Positions 8,711-17,900 of a stretch of DNA of 64,000 nt are shown here, one piece after another. Under the pieces are notes generated by a model. It was not told the origin of the DNA and made no database searches. It saw only the letters and a program-made list of their open reading frames with translations. The first letter of the stretch is position 1. Each line of letters opens with the position of its first letter. The DNA is taken from NCBI GenBank assembly GCA_045430305.1, contig JAILXW010000001.1, positions 1,054,001 to 1,118,000 of the forward strand. The letters run 5' to 3'. The translations under genes were made by a program, and so were the position numbers. The stretch comes from Agarilytica sp045430305. GTDB lineage: Bacteria > Pseudomonadota > Gammaproteobacteria > Pseudomonadales > Cellvibrionaceae.

Positions 8711-10537
8711 CTAAGCTTCGCCTTTACCTTTATACAAACAAATCCGGTTTCTACCTGTTTCCTTCGCCATATATAAAGCCTTATCGGCGTGGGCCAATAC
8801 ATCATCTAGGGAAAGGTGATCATCGTCGAATTGGGCAGCACCAATACTCACCGTGCATTTAAGCGGGCCTTCAGGGGTTTCTACTGAGGCGGCTTCAAAA
8901 TTCTTGCGTACTTTCTCTAGCGCCATTTTCGCTTGCTCTTCATGGGTGTCAGGAAGCAAGGCAACAAACTCTTCCCCACCCCAACGTGCAGCGATATCTG
9001 ATTGGCGGAACGTCTCTGTCAAGATACCAGAGAAAAGCTTCAGCACATCGTCACCGGCCTGGTGACCGTATTCATCATTCACTAATTTAAAGTGATCCAG
9101 GTCCATCACAGCAACACTAAATACAGTGCCATGACGATTGTAGCGATCCATCTCATGACTGAATATTTGTAGAAATGCTCGACGATTCATCAACCCGGTC
9201 AGGGTATCGGTATTTGCCATGGCTTCAAGCTGTTCGTTGCGACCTTTTAGTTCACGACCGTATTCCGTTAAGCGCATATTTTGCTGCTCAATCAAGAAAC
9301 TGTATATCAGCACCTGGAAAACATAGGAGAAAAATACAAGTAATAAGGGAAAAAGAAGGACACTACTTTGGTTGTAATTGATAAGAAAATACCAATTAAA
9401 TAAACCGATAACACCCATGACAAGGACAACGGCACCACCGTAGACCCAGGGGCTATAACGAAGATACAAGCTCGTAATGACGCCAGGTATTAATGCCAAA
9501 ATCAACAGTAATACGTTCCACACTACGTTGTCGGGCTTCATCGACAAATTGTGCTTTAAATTCTGATACACAATCGCCAGTAAGTAAGTACCTGACATCA
9601 TGCCGCGTGGGGTATTTACCTTGTCCGACTTAAACGCCGTGCTACCAACAAAAATGGTCTTACCTTTAAAAAAGGTATCCGCACCCTCTGGCTCTATACG
9701 CCCTTCAGATGCATCCACTACTTTGTAAAACGACAAGCTTAAAATCGAATTGGCGTTTTTGGGGTAATACACCTTGAATTTACCGGTGCGATCCACAGGC
9801 CACGACTGACCATTAGTCGTGATACGGTCTTCAAACTGCAAATATTTCACATCTTGATGACCGCTATTCAATTGATGTACCGCCAGCGGCAATGCGGGCA
9901 AATAACTCTTACCAATCTTATGGATCACCGGCACGCTGCGTAAGACTCCGTCTTCATCCGCAGAAACATCAACAATACCGATATTGTAAGGGTCGATTTC
10001 TGGCCCAGTGATACTAGTTGTAGGCAATAAGACTGCTTGTAAAGATGCGGCCGGAAAATGCGGAGACACCGTCCAGGAATGCGCGTCTAAACGCCCAGGG
10101 TCGTTATGTTCATTCAGGTGCGCATCTGTCGCAATTACCGGAGTGCTAGCGACAAACACAGCATTACCGTGACGTCCAACTGCAGCTTTTAGCTCGGCAT
10201 CGCCCTCTCGGGGCTCGGCAAAAAGAATATCAAAGACAACCGTTTTGGCGCCCTTGCTCGACAAGTAATCCAATACTTTGCCATACACATCTCTTTTGTA
10301 TGGCCACACCCCATGAGTTGCCTGAAGCTTTTGGATAGATGCGTCATCGATATCTAATACGAGCACATCATCAAAATAAACTTCGTTTGCTGTTTGAAAC
10401 TGAAGTTCGTCTTTAAACCAAGCATCAAGGCGCTTGTAAACAGAGCTGAAAGACATCAGCCAAACGATCATAAGTACAAGCAACGGCACGCTGGCCGCTA
10501 GAATTTTGCCCGTGTTATGGGCTTTTTTTTGCTTCAT
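8711..10537 (-). CDS. CHASE2-domain diguanylate cyclase
   Basis: A 608-aa inner-membrane protein that should make c-di-GMP in response to an extracytoplasmic signal. Order: an N-terminal membrane anchor (about 12-30), a large periplasmic CHASE2 domain (about 45-325), three membrane helices (about 335-415), a short coiled segment, then GGDEF (about 440-600). The active-site loop is GGEEF (in ARWGGEEFVALLPD), which is catalytically competent. An RxxD inhibitory site (RQSD) sits exactly five residues before it, so product inhibition is expected. No EAL domain is present. Its start overlaps the FecR-protein stop by 4 nt (ATGA), implying coupled translation and linking it to the TPS exoprotein locus upstream. 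Confidence 0.95.
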   Translation of the reverse strand: MKQKKAHNTGKILAASVPLLVLMIVWLMSFSSVYKRLDAWFKDELQFQTANEVYFDDVLVLDIDDASIQKLQATHGVWPYKRDVYGKVLDYLSSKGAKTVVFDILFAEPREGDAELKAAVGRHGNAVFVASTPVIATDAHLNEHNDPGRLDAHSWTVSPHFPAASLQAVLLPTTSITGPEIDPYNIGIVDVSADEDGVLRSVPVIHKIGKSYLPALPLAVHQLNSGHQDVKYLQFEDRITTNGQSWPVDRTGKFKVYYPKNANSILSLSFYKVVDASEGRIEPEGADTFFKGKTIFVGSTAFKSDKVNTPRGMMSGTYLLAIVYQNLKHNLSMKPDNVVWNVLLLILALIPGVITSLYLRYSPWVYGGAVVLVMGVIGLFNWYFLINYNQSSVLLFPLLLVFFSYVFQVLIYSFLIEQQNMRLTEYGRELKGRNEQLEAMANTDTLTGLMNRRAFLQIFSHEMDRYNRHGTVFSVAVMDLDHFKLVNDEYGHQAGDDVLKLFSGILTETFRQSDIAARWGGEEFVALLPDTHEEQAKMALEKVRKNFEAASVETPEGPLKCTVSIGAAQFDDDHLSLDDVLAHADKALYMAKETGRNRICLYKGKGEA

Positions 10538-11772
10538 GACTGTTTGGATTCAGCAACTCTAAAACGTTGCACCTGACTATATGAACCTTGACAACCAAAC
10601 TCATTAATACTGGCAACACGCCAGTAATACTCACCTGGAGCTAATGGCAGAGAAATACCAAACATTTCTCTGGGTAAGTCTGGAACTTGAGAAATAATAT
10701 TTGAGAAATCTTCTTTATCAGACACTTGGAATTGAAACTTGCTCGCACCGTTGATGCCCGACCAACGAAACTTCACTTTCATGGATTCGATGCTCTGTGC
10801 ATTAAGAGGTTCTTTTACCTCTGGAGGCGAAGGCCGCGCATCTAAGAGAAAGCGATGTTCAGTGTTATTGCCTTCTAGCCCTTTTTCATCAACACCACGC
10901 AAGCGAATCAAATAGTCGTGATCGGCGAGAGATTCAAAAGCGATCTGGTTTTCTTCAATGAGTTTTTCGAACAATAACGCTTCGCTATTGTGGCGAGACA
11001 ATAACTGCAGTTTATACGCTTGGGCACCTTCAACCTCTTCCCATGCAAGAGAAAAAGGTACGCAATTATTGATTTTTACCGGTGGGTCTACCAAAGCAGG
11101 GCCAGCCAAAAGGTTTCGTGCACTGCCTAATTCACTGTCCATTGCGGTGACGATACCTTCACCAGCATTAACGATAATTTCACCGCTCAACCCAGTGCTT
11201 TCACTTCCTGCGTCAGCGCTCACCTCAGGGATTTTTTTATTGGCCGCAACGCTTCCTTCAAGAACGGAAAGTCGGCTTTTTCCTCCGTCTTCGTCATAAC
11301 CCACTAAAAATGCGGTACCACGAACGGCGAGTTGCATTGCCGGGGTACGCACTTCATAACGCGCGCCAAAACCGTTTTGTTTAGCAACGCGGTTTTCTGC
11401 GTTACCCGCATTAACTTGAATGACCGTTTCAGCGCTATTTTCTTTTTCCGAATAGAGCATTTGTTGCAACACAATGCGGCTATTTTCGGCCAGTAAAAGT
11501 TTGGAGCCGTCAGCAAACAAAATGGAAATACTGCTCTCATTGCCGGTACGAACAATATCACCCGCGGCTAATCGATCGCCTATGGACAAATGAGACAATA
11601 AATCGCCCGTTGATGCATATTTCTGAGCGCCACCACGAACGTGCATGACCTCAGCATACGCGCTGTAATCTTCAACGGTTTTACCACTGCCGAAAATATA
11701 AAAAACACCGGCACCCACCAGAAAAATAAATACTGCCAGAATCGGCATAATGTGTTTGTTTTTTTCACTCAT
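10534..11772 (-). CDS. FecR-domain protein with Fn3-like C-terminal modules
   Basis: A 412-aa membrane-anchored periplasmic protein from the ATG at 11772 (AAGGG 8 nt upstream). A GTG 18 nt earlier is in frame but poorly supported. One N-terminal membrane helix (about 9-27) is followed by a FecR domain (about 45-170; GDIVRTGNESSISILFADGSKLLL and VRTPAMQLAVRGTAFLV segments). Then come one or two Fn3-like modules (about 225-405; YKLQLLSRHN, YYWRVASINEFGCQGSYS). It is not the sigma-regulator type of FecR: no iron-sigma gene is nearby. FecR plus CHASE2-cyclase pairs recur in proteobacteria (general knowledge). Here the pair follows the tpsBA genes. A sensor or assembly role for the exoprotein is inference. 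Confidence 0.85.
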   Translation of the reverse strand: MSEKNKHIMPILAVFIFLVGAGVFYIFGSGKTVEDYSAYAEVMHVRGGAQKYASTGDLLSHLSIGDRLAAGDIVRTGNESSISILFADGSKLLLAENSRIVLQQMLYSEKENSAETVIQVNAGNAENRVAKQNGFGARYEVRTPAMQLAVRGTAFLVGYDEDGGKSRLSVLEGSVAANKKIPEVSADAGSESTGLSGEIIVNAGEGIVTAMDSELGSARNLLAGPALVDPPVKINNCVPFSLAWEEVEGAQAYKLQLLSRHNSEALLFEKLIEENQIAFESLADHDYLIRLRGVDEKGLEGNNTEHRFLLDARPSPPEVKEPLNAQSIESMKVKFRWSGINGASKFQFQVSDKEDFSNIISQVPDLPREMFGISLPLAPGEYYWRVASINEFGCQGSYSQVQRFRVAESKQS

Positions 11773-11929
11773 AATTTTCGCCCTTTGCACTGCATATTGC
11801 TGGAGCTTAATCCATAGTTATCTGAAACTTTCGTGTAAATTTACCTGTATCACTTTCAAACCTAAACACACAGTTACAACAGTTCGAAGCAAATTGTAGT
11901 CGCTGTTGCGACTGAAGTAACCTAGTGAT

Positions 11930-14900
11930 TTATCTGACCAAATAAACCGCAACGATATCATCTAAATTAATATCCAGCTGGGTCTGTAAGGCCAGTAGTG
12001 CCAAGGTTGGAATCACATCATCACTACCTTGACTGAGCCACGTGGCAACTTCACCCTGTGGCCGCACAACAACACCGTTTTCTGTCACGATGGCAATAAA
12101 ATTGATTGCATTACCTTGCTGGTCAGTAAGGCCAAATTTAACGCGTGCTTTGGAACGACCAGGGTCTAATGGAGGTCGCCCAGCACCACCAAAGTTTACA
12201 ACCATCATTTGATCTTGCTCATCAAAGAGCAACATGTGTTGTAGAAATTGCGAGTCGCCCTCACGTGGCAATGCCACCACAGAAATAGTCGTCGCCAAGC
12301 CTACAGGCGAGGAAGACATTCCTCGGTCGCGCTCAAGTACCAGCATCGAACCTTTTTCCGAGAATTTAGCAGCCGGAGTGGTAATGCCACTAATACGGCG
12401 ACCGTCTGACAAATCAATGGCCAAACCACCGTCTTTCTCGATGATAACACTTGCGGTAACCACCACAGGCGCGTCACCTTTCGTCTTTTTCTTTTTTCCG
12501 CGCCGAGTAAATCGCGAAGCGGGCAAGGCACGCGGTCGTGCCTGTACCGGCTGTTTGTTTTCGGTCTCAATCACGACTTCACCATTACCTTCCGGTAAGA
12601 CAATCGCCCCAACTACTTGGCTGTCTTCGTCGATGGTAATCACGACCGTTCCCGAATTTGGATCATCGCGTTCCACGACCACAGGCGGAATATTCACATC
12701 GTCAAATTCTATTTCTGGCAATGCTTCATCGTCGTCAATCGTAATACCTTCGTCAGGATCACTCACTTCAGGATCAACTACTACCCCCTCTTGAATAAGG
12801 AAGGCATCGTTATTTTCATTAAAACTAATATCGTAATTACCTGCATTCACGCCGATACCAAGTAAAATATCGTAATTGCCCAGGACTTCACCAGACTCTC
12901 GGCCAATTTCACCGGTTACATCAAACAGGGTATCGTCGTTAGCGAGGCTGCCCGCAGTAATATTCACCGATAGGTCAGGATCATCGTCACCGGTATATTT
13001 ACTCGCGTCTGTTGCCGCAAACGAGATGAGTCTTGGATCAACCGTAAAGTCGGCAGCTAGATATGTAATGGTGTAGTTGTTCGCATCAAAGCCCGTACCT
13101 GAGGCACCATTAATAACCACTTCCCCGGAATAGGTGCCGACGTCTGCAGTTGTATCTGCAGCAATGCCTGAGCCGCTTATAAAGCTTACACTTTCAATCA
13201 CCTCTCCATTCACGAGGCCCGTTGGTGTAAATGTACCTGAGCTTAAATCAAGCGAATCGCCATAGATTCGCCTTTGTGTGTCTGCATTTACAGTCAACAC
13301 AGCGGGAATAATTTCTAATGCACCAGACTGATAATTGATGCTGTAGTTGTTGGCATTAAATGCTGCGCCACTCGCCGCACTCACTTCTACCTCACCAGCA
13401 TAAGTGCCTACCGAAGCTGTACCATCAGCAGCTATTCCAGCAGCACTTTGAAGTGTCACACTACCGATAACATCGCCAGCGGCTAAACCAGTACTAGCGA
13501 AACCCGAACTTCCTAAATCCAACACATCGCCATACGTTTTAACTTGATTGTCAGCTGTAATAACTAGTGCTGCGGGGCTAATCGTAAGAGTGCTGTCAAC
13601 AAATGTGATGTTGTAGTTGGTAGATGTTAGCCCGTCAGGTGTCAATACATACGTACCTGCATCAGAGGCACTTTGGCTCGAACCAGAGTAAGTAAGAGCG
13701 CCACTTAACGCGACTTCATCATCACTACCAACAAAGCCGCTGTAACTTACGTCGTTACCGCCGACGTATGCAATACCATCGTATGTTTTACTGTCACTAG
13801 AAGCGGTTATCGTCAACGGAGCAGGCGTGATGTCTAGCGCGGCATCAACAAAAGAAATACTGTAATTGCTAGACGTCAGCCCTCGCGCTTCTAGAGTGTA
13901 TGCACCCACATCTATTGCGCCTTCACTTGTACCTGAGTCAAAACTTAAACTTCCACCAAGTACAGCCTCGGTTTCACTATTCACGAAACCATCATAGATC
14001 ACGCCATTACCACCAGAATAAGCAAGCCCGTCGTACATTCTAGTTTCGGGATTTGCGGTAACCACAAGTGAGGCAGGGTCAATCGTAAGTGTTGCATCAA
14101 CGAAAGTTACAGCATAGTTACCCGATGACAGACCACGCGGCTCAAGAACATAGGTTCCAGCATCCGTTGCGCCTTCACTTGTACCAGAGGCAAAACTCAG
14201 ACTCCCACCAAGTACAGCCTCGGTTTCACTATTCACAAAACCATCGAAAACAACGCCATTACCGCCTGTATAGGCATTACCATCATATGTTCTCACTTCT
14301 GAAAGAGCTGTCACAGAGAGTGCTGCAGGGTTGATCGTGAGCGTTGAATCAACATAGCTTATAGTGTAATTGCCGGAAGTTAGGCCTCGCGGCTCAATGG
14401 TATAAGCACCGGCATCAACCGCCCCCTCGCTGCTGCCTGTAGCAAAACTCAATGCACCACCTAAAACGGCATTTGTCTCACTATTGACGAAGCCACTGTA
14501 GGTGACATTTCCGTTAGAAAACGCCGAGCCATCGTAAGTTCTAATTTCTGGTGTCGCTGAAACAGTAAGTGCAACTGGGTCAATAGTAAGAGTTGAGTCC
14601 ACGAAAACGATACTGTAGTTGCCTGATGTCAGCCCACGAGGCTCCAACGTATACGTTCCTGCGTCTACCGCCCCTTCACTGGTACCAGAGGTAAAGCTCA
14701 AAAAACCACCCAAGGCTGAGCTGTCATCACCATTAACAAACCCGCTGTAGTCCACTCCATTACCACCACTATAGGCCAAACCATCGTAATCTTTAGTATC
14801 TGAGAATGCAGTGATGGTTAGTGTCGCAAGGCCAATTGTCAGGTCAGCATTAACATAGGTGATTGCGTAGTTAGCTGGGTTAAAAGTACCGCCCGTTGCA

Positions 14901-17900
14901 AGACTGGGTTCAATATCGCCAACATAGGTACCTTCTGGCGCGGCCGTGTCTGTGTCGTTTCCACTGAGGCTAGTGAGCGTCACTGCACCAATCGTTTCGC
15001 CCGACACCATGTTCGCGGGTTGCTGAAACTCAGTTGTACCGAGCGTGATAATATCGCCGAACGTCCTGCTTCGATTGTTAGCGACTACATTGATAGGCCG
15101 TTCGTTTACAGTGAGCGTAGAATCAATATATGAAATCGTATAGTTACTAGAGGTCTGTCCTCTTGGTTGAATACTGTAACTGCCTACGTTTACCGCACCT
15201 TCGCTCGTGCCGGAGGCAAAACTCAACACTCCACCAAGATCAGTACTTGTATCGCCGTTAACAAAACCAACGTAATCCAAGGTGCCACCGGTAAAGGCGC
15301 TGCCGTCATATGTCTTTGTTTCTGGATCAGCTGTAATCGTTAACGCAACAGGGTCGATCACCAGATCGTTGTTCACATAGGTAATATCGTAATTACTGGC
15401 AGTAAAAGTACCACCAGTGGCCCCGCTAACGTCTATATCACCAGAATAGGTACCTGCTGTAGCTCCAGCATCAGTAGCATTGCCACTAAGGCTAGCAAGA
15501 GTGACTGCACCAATAGTTTCACTGTTGGCCATATCATCGACAGAGAAAGCAGAGGTCCCTAACACCATGGTCCCATCACCATAATCGCGAGTGCGTAGGT
15601 CTGCAGTAATAACAATAGGCCGCTCATTAATAGTTAGATCAGCAGCTTGATAAGTAATTGTGTAATTGCTCGCAGTGAATGTTCCCCCAGTCGCTGCACT
15701 CGGCACGATATTACCGACATACGTTCCAACTGCCGTAGTTGTGCTGGAATGCAAATTACCTGTACTGCTTAGTATTACAGAGCCAATAGTTTCGCTATTC
15801 GCCATATTCACAGGCTGCTGGAATTCACCTGTACCCAAAGTAAGCGTATCGCCATATATACGATTGCGATCATTCGCAATAACCGTGATCGCACGCGGGT
15901 CAATATTTAGCGTCCCATCAACATAAGTAATGGTGTAATTACCTGCATCAAAGCCAGCGCCAGTAGCGCCGGAAATATCAATTTCTCCAGCGTAAGCTCC
16001 AACAGCGGCATTTGTATTCGTCGCAACGCCTGTCTCGCTAGATAACGTCACCGAATCAATGGTGTCACCGTTCACCAAGCCTACCGGGGTGAACTCGGTG
16101 CTGCCCAAAGCGAGGGTATTACCGTAGGTGCGACTCTGTAGGTTGGCCGTAACAGAAAGCGCAACGGGATCAATCACCAAGTCATTGTTCGTATAGGTAA
16201 TAGCGTAATTGCTTGCGGTGAAGGTGCCTCCTGTGGCCGCACTGGGCTCAATATCCCCCACGTAGGTGCCAGCTGCCGCTGCGGCATCGGTGGCATTACC
16301 GCTTAGGCTCGTGAGCGTAACCGAACCGATTGTTTCACTGTTAGCCATGTCATCCACGGTGAACGCTGAAGTACCCAACACCAGAGTCCCATCACCATAA
16401 TCACGAGTACGCGTATCTGCGGTTACATTGATAGGCCGGGGATCAATAGTCAGCGTTCCGTTTGCAGTTGTGATGCTGTAATTGCGATCTGTTGCTAGGG
16501 TCCCTGAAGTTGCGGTTATCGTGCTTGTTCCCACGGCTGTGGTAGCAATAGCCGCACTACTCGCATTGCCCGCACTACCACTCAGAATCGCGCTAGTTTC
16601 GCTATTCACATAGCCAGTAACTGTTTGGGTAAATGTCGGGTTCGCATCACCATAATCGCGCGATAAATCGTCTGCCGTTACGAGAAGCGTTGCTGTTTGG
16701 GTGTAAGCAAAGCGATCTCCCGTACCACTCACAGCTGTAGGGTCGCCACTGTTGTATGCGGTGTTGTACCAAGGGGTTGCAGAGAGATCCACGAGCGTAT
16801 CGGTTGATGGGTCGGCACTATAAACAATAAAACGACCGGCACCAGGGTTTAAATCACCGCTGCCAATTTCGAGAAAGTTAGCCCCTGCAGCTAATACAAT
16901 GGCCGTGTTATTGCCATCTCCCAAATCACTGCTGGCTGTCACCGTACCTGAAAGAGTGAGATTACCTCCCGCCTCGGCAACGATTGTGTCGACATTTGAT
17001 GTACCGATGCTCAGTTGGTCGACATCGAATATCTCTGCCGTTGCCGCGTCGACGGTAAACTCATCGCCGCTGTCATCCGAATCGAAATCATTAGTAGCAA
17101 AATCAAAAGTAACGTCGGCACCGCTAGCATTGATATCGGTCGTACCGGCAATAATGAGTGCCGCATTATCCGTTACGCTACTTCCAGTGTTGGCATTAGC
17201 TATAGTAAGGCTGCCTGCCGTTATCGCATCGAGGCTTATATCACCAACAGTGTTATTGGTATTGCCTGCGCCGTCTGCCAAGGTCAAGGTAACAGCGCCA
17301 CTACCAGCATCGAGTGTCGAGCCAGAGGTGAAGGTAATTGAAGCTGCACCGGCATCGCGGTCAGCATCGACCACACCATTCACAGCGGTGTCGTTGGCAA
17401 CAAGAGTGATATCCGCATTGTCAGTCGTAATATCATCCTCGACAATAATCGAACGGCCTGCTTGGAAAACGATGGTTCCGCCATCACCACCGGCATTATT
17501 GACAGCGATTGCGGTTTCAACGGTGATGTCATTACTGGCTTGAAGGATGACCGCAGTACCAGCATCTAACAGTGTGGTTAAGTCGTTCACGTCAATGATG
17601 CTGGTATTCCCCGGGGAATCTGCAAACCCCCAAGCAAAGTTATGATCGACACGATCAGTGTGGAAAATATAGGCCGCACCGCTTGCGTTGACTGTACCAG
17701 GGTCTCCAAAACCGTCATCGCCGCTGGCTCCAATCGCTAAGATCGCACCATCTAGAGAGAGAGCTTGGCCGAAGTTATCGCCCGACGCCAAGGTAACATC
17801 CACGTCATTCGCCCCAACAAAGCCATTTCCATAGCGGCCTTCGTCGGTGATACTCGTGAAATCACCAGTAAAGCTATATCCATAAACGGCACCTCGACCA

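Noticed and set aside
11788..11913. Hairpin AGTCGC/GCGACT at 11898-11913 as a terminator between tpsA and fecR
   Set aside because: Only 6 bp and no T-run, so fecR-cyclase may be read from the tpsBA transcript; evidence is not decisive either way.
12234..12794. 186-codon plus-strand frame opposite the end of tpsA
   Set aside because: It lies entirely antisense to a clear coding frame, is Ser/Thr-rich as expected for a shadow of Gly/Asp-rich sequence, and has no domain.
15400..16400. LapG-type cleavage motif (AAAG) in TpsA as evidence of LapD/LapG control
   Set aside because: The only matches are Ala-rich linkers within MBG repeats, not a single site near an end, and no lapD or lapG gene is present in the window.
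12820..16690. CRISPR-like regular repetition
   Set aside because: Period is about 75-90 codons, the repeats are translated and diverged, and there are no short identical repeats with unique spacers or cas genes.
16899..17543. 214-codon plus-strand frame opposite tpsA
   Set aside because: Low-complexity Ala/Val/Ser composition mirrors the repeats of tpsA on the other strand; no ribosome-binding site or family.
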